This document shows positions 9,906 to 17,681 of a stretch of 64,000 bases of DNA, piece by piece. Below the pieces are notes generated by a model. The model was not told the DNA's origin. It worked only from the letters and a program-made list of their open reading frames with translations, and made no database searches. Made by a program: the position numbers and the translations under genes. The stretch is taken from positions 806,001 through 870,000 of the forward strand of contig NZ_JAPIVS010000002.1 of the NCBI RefSeq assembly GCF_026239695.1. Direction: 5' to 3'. The number at the start of each line of letters is the position of its first letter. Within the stretch, counting starts at the first letter, position 1. Source of the DNA: Pedobacter sp. MC2016-15. Lineage in GTDB: Bacteria; Bacteroidota; Bacteroidia; Sphingobacteriales; Sphingobacteriaceae.

Positions 9906-11543
9906 ATGAAAATAGTTTACATTACTTTAGCCTTGTGCTTCTTTTACAACTTCTCGTTCTCCCAAAACGACGTGGTAAATGATGACGAGGGCAGCAGTTA
10001 CAACCTGAACAAACCAGAACGTGAAGAATGGCTCCGTGATACGGGTGCCGGTTTGTTTATTCACTTCAATGTTGATGCCCAGCTGGGCGTAGTGATCAGT
10101 CACTCGCTCGTAGGTGCTTCCAACGATTATGTTGACCGTTATTTTAATGAATTGCCTAAAACGTTCAACCCTTCAAAGTTCAATCCCAAAGAAATTGCCG
10201 AGCTGGCAAAGATGGCGGGGATGAAATACATTTGTTTCACCACAAAACACCATGCCGGATTCTGTTTCTGGGATACAAAAACTACAGATTTTAATATTAC
10301 AAAAACGCCTTACAAAAAGGATATGCTGAAGGAGTTTGTAGAAGCTACCCGGGAAGCAGGACTGGATGTAGGTTTCTATTTCTCTCCGGAAGATTTCAAC
10401 TTCCTGCGTAACCATAACATCCCGATCAGCAGAACAAACGTGCAGATGGATGCCAAAACTACAAAAGCTTATAACGACTATAACCAGAAGCAATGTGAAG
10501 AGCTGATGACCAACTATGGTAAGATCGATGTGTTTTTTATCGATGGCGAACCTAAGGAAGTGGTAAAAGAAACTTGCTGGAGGTTACAGCCAAACCTGCT
10601 GATTACGCGTGGTGCGATTAAAACTCCTGAGCAGGCTTTACCGGGTGCCAAGATTACGCAGCCCTGGTTATCACCGATTACCATGGGTACAGCCTGGCAG
10701 TACCAGCCTACGAACGACCGCTATAAAACGGGCACACAGCTGATTAACCTGCTGATCGAAGCAAGGGCTAAAGGTGGTTCATTATTGTTAAACGTTGGCC
10801 CGAAACCAAATGGTGAGATGGCCATCCAGCAGGAAGACCGTTTACGCGAAATGGCGCTGTGGAACTTTATCAATCACGAAAGTATGGATAGCGTGCGCAG
10901 CTGGGTAGTAGCCAAAGAGGATGATATCTGGTTTACAAAAAAAGGAAAAAATACAGTTTATGCCTTTGTAACTGATGCAGCAAACTGGAAAGAAGCTGAA
11001 CGCAGACACTTCCTGCTGCGTTCTGTAAAGAGTACGCCAAATACGAAGGTGAGTGTACTCGGACAAAATAGTCAGATCATTGAGTACAAAGCTAACCTGG
11101 ATGTGAGCTGTAAGTTTACACAGACTGCCGAAGGACTGGATGTATCGGTAGTGAAAGCACAAAGGATTTATGACGACCACCGCTGGCCAAACGCAGTGGT
11201 GATCAAGCTTGAAAATGTGGAGCCTGTATTTGCTGAAGCTGTATTTGTGAAAACTGTAGGTTCGAAGGTAGGCGTTGAAGGTGCTGTGCTGAAAGGACAG
11301 GTGGTCGATTATAAACCTTCACTGTCAAAAAGAGCGCGGTTCTATTACCGTCCTTATGCCGGACAGGTAGAAACGCTGTACGCTTCACCATGGGAAAAAA
11401 CCGCCTGGGTAACTATCAATGCCGACGGTACGTTCTCTGCTCCGCTGAAAGGCTTCAAAAAAGGTGCACGTGTGGAATACAAAGCTGTTGCAGAACAACA
11501 AAAGGTAGCAGTGGAAGGCGAAACAAGTGTGGTAAACCTATGA
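9906..11543 (+). CDS. GH29-family glycosidase (putative alpha-L-fucosidase), secreted
   Basis: This 545-residue protein has a Sec signal peptide (cleavage near FSFSQ, residue 20). It has the GH29 N-terminal barrel landmarks: GLFIHF, NPKEIAELAKMAGMKYICFT, the His-His pair KHHAGF (His115-His116), and DVFFIDGEP with Asp213 in the position of the catalytic nucleophile. LLLNVGPKPNGEM closes the barrel, and a beta-sandwich tail follows. GH29 enzymes remove alpha-L-fucose with retention. The segment after GLFIHF is longer than usual and lacks the common Gly-Glu-Trp, so substrate preference may differ. It heads an operon whose other four genes look like D-amino-acid catabolism, an odd pairing. Confidence 0.85.
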   Translation: MKIVYITLALCFFYNFSFSQNDVVNDDEGSSYNLNKPEREEWLRDTGAGLFIHFNVDAQLGVVISHSLVGASNDYVDRYFNELPKTFNPSKFNPKEIAELAKMAGMKYICFTTKHHAGFCFWDTKTTDFNITKTPYKKDMLKEFVEATREAGLDVGFYFSPEDFNFLRNHNIPISRTNVQMDAKTTKAYNDYNQKQCEELMTNYGKIDVFFIDGEPKEVVKETCWRLQPNLLITRGAIKTPEQALPGAKITQPWLSPITMGTAWQYQPTNDRYKTGTQLINLLIEARAKGGSLLLNVGPKPNGEMAIQQEDRLREMALWNFINHESMDSVRSWVVAKEDDIWFTKKGKNTVYAFVTDAANWKEAERRHFLLRSVKSTPNTKVSVLGQNSQIIEYKANLDVSCKFTQTAEGLDVSVVKAQRIYDDHRWPNAVVIKLENVEPVFAEAVFVKTVGSKVGVEGAVLKGQVVDYKPSLSKRARFYYRPYAGQVETLYASPWEKTAWVTINADGTFSAPLKGFKKGARVEYKAVAEQQKVAVEGETSVVNL

Positions 11544-12853
11544 CACTGATCCTCGTATTATTGTGCATCCTGCTGCTGATCGTGATGGTCTCAGTGCTGC
11601 GGATCAATGCTTTTCTGGCCTTTCTGGCCGTGTCCATTCTGGCAGGTATCCTGCTCGGTATACCGCTGAGCAAAATTGCCGGATCAGTAGAAAAAGGTAT
11701 TGGCGATGTGCTGGGCTCCCTGGCCATCATCATTACGATAGGGGCGATGCTGGGCAAGCTCGTTGCAGAAAGCGGCGCAGCGCAGAAAATCGCTGCGGTG
11801 ATCATGAACATCTGCGGGGAAAAATATATTCAATGGGGGGTAGTTGCCACGGGTTTCCTGATCGGCATCCCCCTGTTTTACGGTATCGGATTTGTATTAA
11901 TGATTCCGCTGATCTTTTCTGTGGTCTATAAATATAAGCTGCCACCCTTATACATCGGATTGCCTATGCTGGCGGCGCTTTCGGTAACACATGGATTTCT
12001 GCCGCCACATCCTTCGCCATCGGCACTGGTGATCCAGTTCAATGCAAATATGGGATTAACCCTGATGTATGGACTGCTCATCGCTATACCTGCAATTGTG
12101 ATCGGCGGACCGCTGTTCTCGCGTACGCTGAAGAATATTTCTTCGACACCGCTACAGTCGTTCGTGCCTGCAGAACTGCCGGAGGATGAACTACCGGGAA
12201 CATTCAACAGCTTTTTCACAGCTTTGCTGCCGGTATTGCTGCTGATCCTGGCGACGGTGTTCTCCTTTTACGCAGCCAGTTACCCGCAGCTGACAGCGGT
12301 GGTTGCCCTGGCGGGCCATGCAGATGTAGTCATGATCATCTCTCTGTTTACTGCCACCCTGACACTGGGAATCTTCCAGGGCAAAACGATCTCCCGTATC
12401 ATGAATATCTATGCGGAATCGATCAAAGACGTCGCGCTGATCCTGCTGATCATCGGAGGCTCCGGGGCGCTCAAACAGGTGCTGGTGGATAGTGGTGTCA
12501 GCGGACAGATCGCAGAATTACTAAAAAACTTGAATATGCAGCCTTTATTCCTGGGCTGGCTGATCACTGCGGTGATCAGGTTTGCGGTGGGCTCCGCTAC
12601 GGTGGCTGGCCTCACTACTGCAGGAATTATTTTACCCTTAATGGTTGCCACGCACACCAATCCAAATTTGATGGTGCTTGCCGTGGGGGCAGGGAGCTTA
12701 ATGTTCTCCCATGTGAACGATGCAGGTTTCTGGATGTTCAAAGAGTATTTTACGCTGACGCTAAAGGATACTTTTAAATCATGGGCATTAATGGAATCAA
12801 TCGTGGGCGTCATTGGCCTGATAGGCGTACTTTTATTAAACCAAATCATTTAA
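11540..12853 (+). CDS. GntP-family H+ symporter (gluconate/D-serine permease type)
   Basis: This 437-residue integral membrane protein has about 12 predicted helices. The start at 11540 overlaps the GH29 stop in ATGA; the longer frame starting at 11390 is inside the GH29 gene and is rejected. GntP landmarks include IGIPLFYGIGFVLMIPL and the conserved PPHPSP motif. The family includes gluconate transporters and the D-serine transporter DsdX. With RidA and a D-serine dehydratase-type enzyme next to it, D-serine or a similar hydroxy-amino acid is a plausible cargo, by context only. Confidence 0.9.
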   Translation: MTLILVLLCILLLIVMVSVLRINAFLAFLAVSILAGILLGIPLSKIAGSVEKGIGDVLGSLAIIITIGAMLGKLVAESGAAQKIAAVIMNICGEKYIQWGVVATGFLIGIPLFYGIGFVLMIPLIFSVVYKYKLPPLYIGLPMLAALSVTHGFLPPHPSPSALVIQFNANMGLTLMYGLLIAIPAIVIGGPLFSRTLKNISSTPLQSFVPAELPEDELPGTFNSFFTALLPVLLLILATVFSFYAASYPQLTAVVALAGHADVVMIISLFTATLTLGIFQGKTISRIMNIYAESIKDVALILLIIGGSGALKQVLVDSGVSGQIAELLKNLNMQPLFLGWLITAVIRFAVGSATVAGLTTAGIILPLMVATHTNPNLMVLAVGAGSLMFSHVNDAGFWMFKEYFTLTLKDTFKSWALMESIVGVIGLIGVLLLNQII

Positions 12854-12864
12854 AATATTATACT

Positions 12865-13344
12865 ATGGAAACTTTTAATGCAGATGAGCAATTTGAAAAA
12901 TTAGGTCTTAACCTTCCACCGGCACCTGCGCCACTTGGAGTTTACAAGCCTTATGTAGTGGATGGAAAATACCTTTACCTGTCCGGACATGGTCCGGTTC
13001 AGGATGATAAAAGCCTGATCATTGGTCGCATTGGTGCAGATATGGATAAAGATGCCGGTAAACTGGCAGCAAGACAAGTAGGACTGACGATGTTATCGAC
13101 GATCAAAACCAACTTTGGAACGTTAAACCGCGTGAAAAGAGTAATTAAGGTTCTGGGTATGGTCAACTGTACACCGGATTTTGAAAAACACCCTTTTATC
13201 ATTAACGGATGCAGTGAGCTTTTTGCTGAGATCTGGGGAGAAGAGAATGGTATAGGAACGCGCAGTGCAGTAGGTTTTGGTTCATTGCCGGATAATATTC
13301 CTGTGGAGATCGAGGCGCTGTTCGAGCTTAACGACAATGACTAA
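12865..13344 (+). CDS. RidA (YjgF/YER057c/UK114) family protein, long form
   Basis: This 159-residue protein starts at METFNADEQF, 11 bp after the permease; the upstream extension in frame overlaps the permease and is rejected. It shows the Rid strand pattern (YLYLSGHGP, then a long helix and RVIKVLGMVNC). It belongs to the 150-residue Rid subgroup rather than the 128-residue RidA archetype. RidA hydrolyses reactive enamines and imines such as 2-aminoacrylate, released by PLP-dependent serine/threonine dehydratases. Such an enzyme is encoded directly downstream with an 8-nt overlap. Confidence 0.9.
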   Translation: METFNADEQFEKLGLNLPPAPAPLGVYKPYVVDGKYLYLSGHGPVQDDKSLIIGRIGADMDKDAGKLAARQVGLTMLSTIKTNFGTLNRVKRVIKVLGMVNCTPDFEKHPFIINGCSELFAEIWGEENGIGTRSAVGFGSLPDNIPVEIEALFELNDND

Positions 13345-14461
13345 CCCGGAGCAGGAGAACTGGTACCTGATCAGCAATGCTGATGAGCTGGATTCACCTG
13401 CGCTGGTGTTTTATCCCGACAGGATTGCTGAAAATATTGTACGGCTAAAAAACAGTATCAATGATATCAGCAGGCTGCGGCCGCATGTGAAAACGCATAA
13501 AAACCCGGAGATCTCTGCGATGATGATCGGTGCAGGGATCAGCAAATTCAAATGTGCTACGATCGCCGAGGCAGAAATGCTGGCGATCTGTAAGGCAGCG
13601 GATGTGCTGTTGGCCTATCAGCCGGTAGGGCCAAAGATCAGCCGCTTCATAGAACTGATCAAAACCTATCCTGATACGCATTTCTCCTGTTTGTGTGACA
13701 ATGCTGTGTCCCTGAAAGCCATCGCTTCCGCTGCCCTTGCGGCAGGTCTGGTGCTGGACCTTTTTCTGGACCTGAATGTGGGAATGAACCGGACGGGGAT
13801 TGCCCCGGATGAAAAAGCAGTATTGCTGTACCAGCAGATCCATGCAGAACCAGGGGTGAATGCGCGCGGCCTGCATGCTTATGATGGGCATATCCATGAC
13901 GCTTCACTGGAAACCAGGAAGGAAAAATGGCAGCTGGTGATGGATGCGGTGTTGTGGTTAGAGGGGCAGCTCATTGCTGCAGCTCTGCCGAAACCGGTAA
14001 TTGTTGCCGGAGGAACGCCAACCTATCCTTTATATGCCGCGCTGGAAGAGATAGAATGCAGCCCCGGAACCTTCATCCTCTGGGATAAAGGGTATCAGGA
14101 TGCTTTTACAGAACAGGAATACCTGACAGCTGCGCTGGTGCTGACGAGGGTGATTTCATTGCATGGCCCCGCTGCTTTGACGGTTGATTTAGGACATAAA
14201 TCGGTTGCAGCAGAAAATAACTTACAGCACAGGGTTTATTTTTTAAATGCCCCTGATGCCGCAATGGTTGGCCAAAGTGAAGAGCACCTGGTGCTGGATG
14301 CCGGTGCAGGTCATGGCTTTGCGATTGGTGATATTCTGTACGGACTGCCCATACATATTTGTCCTACAGTGGCACTCTATGGAACAGCTGCAGTGGTAGA
14401 AAACCGTCAGCTGAAGGGAGAGTGGAAAATCATAGCCAGGGAAAGAAAAATTAATATTTAA
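13337..14461 (+). CDS. fold-type III PLP enzyme of the D-serine dehydratase / D-threonine aldolase family
   Basis: This 374-residue protein starts at MTNPEQENWY, overlapping the RidA gene by 8 nt. The N-terminal alanine-racemase-like barrel carries RPHVKTHK (residues 48-55), which contains the PLP lysine. The C-terminal beta domain has His340-x-Cys342 (PIHICPT). As I recall, the zinc-dependent D-serine dehydratase (DSD1 type) uses His and Cys here, whereas characterised D-threonine aldolases use His and Asp. I therefore lean to D-serine dehydratase activity giving pyruvate and ammonia. Automated pipelines tend to name this family D-TA. RidA overlapping upstream fits removal of the 2-aminoacrylate intermediate. 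Confidence 0.85.
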   Translation: MTNPEQENWYLISNADELDSPALVFYPDRIAENIVRLKNSINDISRLRPHVKTHKNPEISAMMIGAGISKFKCATIAEAEMLAICKAADVLLAYQPVGPKISRFIELIKTYPDTHFSCLCDNAVSLKAIASAALAAGLVLDLFLDLNVGMNRTGIAPDEKAVLLYQQIHAEPGVNARGLHAYDGHIHDASLETRKEKWQLVMDAVLWLEGQLIAAALPKPVIVAGGTPTYPLYAALEEIECSPGTFILWDKGYQDAFTEQEYLTAALVLTRVISLHGPAALTVDLGHKSVAAENNLQHRVYFLNAPDAAMVGQSEEHLVLDAGAGHGFAIGDILYGLPIHICPTVALYGTAAVVENRQLKGEWKIIARERKINI

Positions 14462-14465
14462 GATC

Positions 14466-15539
14466 ATGTTTACAATAGACGCACACCTTGATTTAAGTAT
14501 GAATGCGCTGGAATGGAACCGCGATCTGCGGTTGCCTGTTTCGGCCATCAATGAAAGGGAAAAAGGATTAAATGATAAACCTGACCGTGCAAAATCGGTC
14601 GTGTCTTTGCCTGAACTCAGAAAAGGGCAGGTGGGACTGGTAGTAGCTACGCAGATTGCGAGATATGTCGCTCCTGATAATCACTTACCGGGATGGCATT
14701 CGCCTGAGCAGGCATGGGCACAAACTCAGGGACAGGTTGCCTGGTATAAAGCCATGGAAGAAGCCGGTGAAATGGTGCAGATTCATGACCTCGATAGCCT
14801 GAATAAACATATCGGGTTATGGGAAAGCAATGTTCCTGACGAGGTGAAGCCCATTGGCTATATTCTCAGTCTGGAAGGAGCCGATTCTATTGTAACGGTG
14901 GATCATCTGCAAAGAGCTTACGACTACGGCCTGCGTGCCGTTGGACCGGCGCATTACGGACCTGGCCGCTATGCGCAGGGTACTGATGCAACAGGACTGA
15001 TGGGACCCAAAGGACATGAGCTGCTCAGAGAGATAGAGCGTTTAAATATCATTCTGGATGCAACTCATCTTTGTGACGATAGTTTCTGGGAGGCGCTGGA
15101 TCATTTTAATGGCCATGTCTGGGCTTCGCATAATAACTGCCGGGCACTGGTGAACCATAACCGCCAGTACAGTGATGAACAGATCAAAGCGTTGATCGCC
15201 AGAGGAGCGGTGATCGGACTGGCACTGGACGCCTGGATGATGGTGCCCAATTGGGTACGCGGTACATCTACTCCTGAAGGGATGCACTGCAACCTGGAAG
15301 TCATGGTGGATCATCTGGACCATATCTGCCAGATTGTCGGAAATACCCTGCATATCGGTGTGGGCTCTGATCTGGACGGCGCTTTTGGAAGAGAGCAATG
15401 TCCGTATGATATCGAAACCATTGCCGATCTGCAAAAGATCCCTGAGCTATTGGAGAAAAGGGGGTACTCAAAGCAGGATGTGCAAAATATGATGCATGGA
15501 AACTGGCTGCGGTTTCTGCGTAATGCCTGGGGTGGTTGA
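14466..15539 (+). CDS. renal-type dipeptidase (peptidase family M19)
   Basis: This 357-residue protein has the M19 landmarks: His7-x-Asp9 (DAHLDLS) for the first zinc, LSLEGAD near residue 137 with the bridging Glu, then DATHLCDD, VWASHNN and the C-terminal GVGSDLDGAFG. M19 enzymes hydrolyse dipeptides and tolerate a D-residue at the C-terminal side. No signal peptide is visible, so it acts in the cytoplasm. It lies 4 bp after the D-serine dehydratase-type gene and ends the operon. It could feed D-amino acids from L,D-dipeptides to that enzyme. Confidence 0.9.
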   Translation: MFTIDAHLDLSMNALEWNRDLRLPVSAINEREKGLNDKPDRAKSVVSLPELRKGQVGLVVATQIARYVAPDNHLPGWHSPEQAWAQTQGQVAWYKAMEEAGEMVQIHDLDSLNKHIGLWESNVPDEVKPIGYILSLEGADSIVTVDHLQRAYDYGLRAVGPAHYGPGRYAQGTDATGLMGPKGHELLREIERLNIILDATHLCDDSFWEALDHFNGHVWASHNNCRALVNHNRQYSDEQIKALIARGAVIGLALDAWMMVPNWVRGTSTPEGMHCNLEVMVDHLDHICQIVGNTLHIGVGSDLDGAFGREQCPYDIETIADLQKIPELLEKRGYSKQDVQNMMHGNWLRFLRNAWGG

Positions 15540-15566
15540 TTTCTAAAAATATAAATTATATTTTTG
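15536..15566 (+). promoter_or_regulatory. Bacteroidota-type promoter for the tandem paralogue pair
   Basis: TTG (15536-15538) is followed after 20 bp by TATTTTTG (15559-15566), matching the bacteroidete -33 TTG / -7 TAnnTTTG consensus. It overlaps the end of the dipeptidase gene and lies about 60 bp before the ATG at 15629. This is a sequence match only. Confidence 0.55.
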
Positions 15567-15628
15567 AGCTTTTCTGCAAGTAGAATAACTTGACGCTGGA
15601 GGGGGTAAATTGTATTTATATTGATAAA

Positions 15629-16381
15629 ATGAACGCTATAAGACGCATTAAGCTGAATTACCCTGAAGAATTTAGGATTGCCTGTAAGATTAACAACCTG
15701 AGATATGGTGAATTGATACAGTATTTTATAGATCATGTATCATTTTATGCTTTTATAGGGGGCGATATGGCGCCCCCTTTTTTATGGGCTACCGCTGTGA
15801 GTATTGACTGCAAAGAACTGTTGAATTTGCCTGTAGAAACCATCACTGATCCAAGGATACAGCAAATCTCCCTCAAGTATATTAAACAGCTGACTGCGCT
15901 CCATTTGAGTACAGGACTGAGCGCAAGCGATGAGAGCAGTAAGAGTGTCTTATTGATGAAAGAATGGTCTTCCGAAATGCTTCCCCTGACTGACTATGCT
16001 ACTGATCTTCGCACTGAAGACGACTGTCACTTTAACTTAACTTTTGATTTCAATCTGGTATGCAGACTCAATGGTATTGAGGTTGAAAGGTTGTTGCAGT
16101 ATTTTATGGACAGCATATCTCTGGCAAAGGAAAGAGCCATCAATGTGATTGAAGAAAGCAGGATCACCCCGGGAGTTGCCGTACTGATGATGCTGATCGC
16201 AAATCATGAAGAGATAAAAAACCGGATACTGCCACAGCAGCAAGTTTATAAGAAATATGGCCTTCAGTTATTGAAACTGGATAAAAAACAAAAAAAGGAA
16301 TTTGATCTTAAACAGAGGATACAAGCCTATAGTGCTTTCTACCGGGAATGGTACAATGCGCTCAATCAAAATATAAATTAA
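15629..16381 (+). CDS. conserved hypothetical protein with internal LQYF repeat, first of a tandem pair
   Basis: I do not recognise this family. From the ATG at 15629 the protein is 250 residues, exactly the length of its neighbour; a TTG 39 nt upstream in frame is less likely. It is soluble and alpha-helical, without signal peptide or membrane segment. A module of about 36 residues appears twice: near the N-terminus (EEFRIACKINNL, then IQYFIDHVSF) and near residues 132-170 (FDFNLVCRLNGI, then LQYFMDSISL). The module (short strand, then two helices) loosely recalls a ribbon-helix-helix pattern, but that is speculation. The next gene encodes a paralogue. Confidence 0.75.
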   Translation: MNAIRRIKLNYPEEFRIACKINNLRYGELIQYFIDHVSFYAFIGGDMAPPFLWATAVSIDCKELLNLPVETITDPRIQQISLKYIKQLTALHLSTGLSASDESSKSVLLMKEWSSEMLPLTDYATDLRTEDDCHFNLTFDFNLVCRLNGIEVERLLQYFMDSISLAKERAINVIEESRITPGVAVLMMLIANHEEIKNRILPQQQVYKKYGLQLLKLDKKQKKEFDLKQRIQAYSAFYREWYNALNQNIN

Positions 16382-16437
16382 TCTGCCGTTTTCCATTGTT
16401 AGATTGTTATCCTGATAAATAATTTAAAACTAACACT

Positions 16438-17190
16438 ATGGACTCTAAAGGACAGTTCGGGCTCATCTATACTGAAGATTTCAGCGTTGCCTGTGCCATT
16501 AGTTACCTGAAGCAGGAGGAGGTGCTGCAGTATTTCATCAACAAGGTTTCTTTTTACGCCTTTAACGGGGGCGAGATGGAAGCTTTAGCCTTATGGGCAA
16601 CCCGCATCATTGTAGATTGCAGGGAATTTGCAGCAACAGAGATCGAGCCTGTCAACGACCGTAAGCAGCAGCGCATCGCTATCAAATACATCAGTCTGCT
16701 CAGCGATCTTGCCGATAATACCTATCATTCAACCGTAGATAAGATGAAAGCGAGTGTTGAGATCATGCAGGACTGGGAGGCAGAAATGATGCCCCTGGCA
16801 GATTTCCCGAGGACATTTTATCTGAATGATGACCATTTTCTGGTGCTGACCTTTGATTTTAATCTGCTTTGCAGGATGAACGGACTGAATCCTCAGCAGG
16901 TGCTGCAATATTTTATCGACAGGATCTCGCTGGCGAGGGAAAGGGCATCAAATATTATCAGTTTTGTAGGCACAGACGCCTGTATGTCGCTCTTCGGAAT
17001 GATGAACCTGAATCCTTCAATACAGAGCTCCAAACTTCCTGTACAAGAGGATATCCAGCAATGGTATCAGGGGCAGCTGCTGGCACTTGATGAAACCTTA
17101 AAACTTGAAGGAGATATAGATTTGCGCATTGGCGCTTATCGAAATTTTTATGCCGAATGGTATAAAACTCTGCAAAGAAATCTGAATTGA
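16438..17190 (+). CDS. conserved hypothetical protein with internal LQYF repeat, second of a tandem pair
   Basis: This 250-residue protein is clearly homologous over its whole length to the product of the gene 56 bp upstream. Shared features are DFSVAC with LQYFINKVSFYAFNGG near the N-terminus, LTFDFNLLCRMNGL with LQYFIDRISLARERA in the second half, and a common C-terminal pattern ending YAEWYKTLQRNLN. The internal duplication is even clearer here than in the paralogue. The function is unknown. It converges with an XRE-family regulator gene 12 bp away. The pair was made by tandem gene duplication, and the module duplication inside each is older. Confidence 0.75.
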   Translation: MDSKGQFGLIYTEDFSVACAISYLKQEEVLQYFINKVSFYAFNGGEMEALALWATRIIVDCREFAATEIEPVNDRKQQRIAIKYISLLSDLADNTYHSTVDKMKASVEIMQDWEAEMMPLADFPRTFYLNDDHFLVLTFDFNLLCRMNGLNPQQVLQYFIDRISLARERASNIISFVGTDACMSLFGMMNLNPSIQSSKLPVQEDIQQWYQGQLLALDETLKLEGDIDLRIGAYRNFYAEWYKTLQRNLN

Positions 17191-17210
17191 ATAGCAAAAC
17201 CGCTATTTTT
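17190..17210. terminator. short bidirectional hairpin between convergent genes
   Basis: AATAGC and GCTATT form a 6-bp stem with a 6-nt loop and are followed by a short T run. It spans the stop codons of the + strand paralogue and the - strand XRE gene. It is weak but well placed. Confidence 0.5.
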
Positions 17211-17478
17211 CACCTTCCTTTTTATTATCATTACTCATCAAAGCTACGGGAGGAAGGAAGTCTTTAGGAGATAATCCAAAGTGGTCTGCAAAAACATTGA
17301 TATGTTTCAGGTTATACTTCGCCGGATTACTCAGGTTTTCAACATTACCAATAAAAGATGCTTTAACACCAATAATATAGGCAATATCTACCTGCCGCAA
17401 TTTTTTATCAGCCCTCAGTTTCCTGACAAAGTCAATCACGTGTTGTTCAATAAGATCTAGTTTTACCTTTCCTTCCAT
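17203..17478 (-). CDS. small XRE-family helix-turn-helix protein
   Basis: This 91-residue protein has a Cro/C1-type HTH: FVRKLRADKKLRQVDIAYIIG, then KASFIGNVEN as recognition region, and a fourth helix ending FGLSPKDFLPP (about residues 16-77). The tail is charged. Such small stand-alone XRE proteins act as repressors or as partners of toxin or stress systems. It converges with the repeat-protein pair, so a regulatory link to them is only suggested by proximity. A perfect inverted repeat lies upstream at 17579-17614. Confidence 0.8.
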   Translation of the reverse strand: MEGKVKLDLIEQHVIDFVRKLRADKKLRQVDIAYIIGVKASFIGNVENLSNPAKYNLKHINVFADHFGLSPKDFLPPVALMSNDNKKEGEK

Positions 17479-17578
17479 GGTGGGACTAAGTAATTTATAT
17501 TCCTGATTATAATTTACAGCTATACATGTAAATATACTTTTTGCCCGATTTTTTTGTTAACTAATTGAACAATGACGT

Positions 17579-17614
17579 TATAATTAGTGTTTGTTGTGGT
17601 CGTGCCTAATTATA
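17579..17614. promoter_or_regulatory. 9-bp perfect inverted repeat in the AT-rich region upstream of the XRE gene
   Basis: TATAATTAG (17579-17587) and CTAATTATA (17606-17614) are perfect inverted copies separated by 18 bp. They lie about 100 bp upstream of the XRE start codon, within 203 bp of non-coding DNA (17479-17681). It is a candidate operator, possibly for autoregulation. The rest of this intergenic region is AT-rich without other clear structure. Confidence 0.4.
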
Positions 17615-17681
17615 TTTTTTACCAAAAATCAGCAAATAATACTATAAATTATTTTACCAAACCAGAAGAAAGAGCTTTTGT

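Noticed and set aside
11390..11539. Upstream extension of the GntP permease frame
   Set aside because: The extra residues overlap the GH29 coding region and have no hydrophobic character; the ATG at 11540 couples to the GH29 stop.
9906..11543. Calling the region a fucosylated-glycan utilisation locus
   Set aside because: No fucose catabolic genes or further glycosidases are present; only the GH29 gene supports it.
13277..13336. Upstream extension of the D-serine dehydratase-type gene
   Set aside because: It lies inside the RidA coding region; the ATG at 13337 gives the normal family length.
15590..15628. TTG start with a GGAGGGGG stretch downstream for the first repeat protein
   Set aside because: The ATG at 15629 gives a product of exactly the same length as the paralogue; the G-rich stretch is too far from that ATG to be a Shine-Dalgarno.
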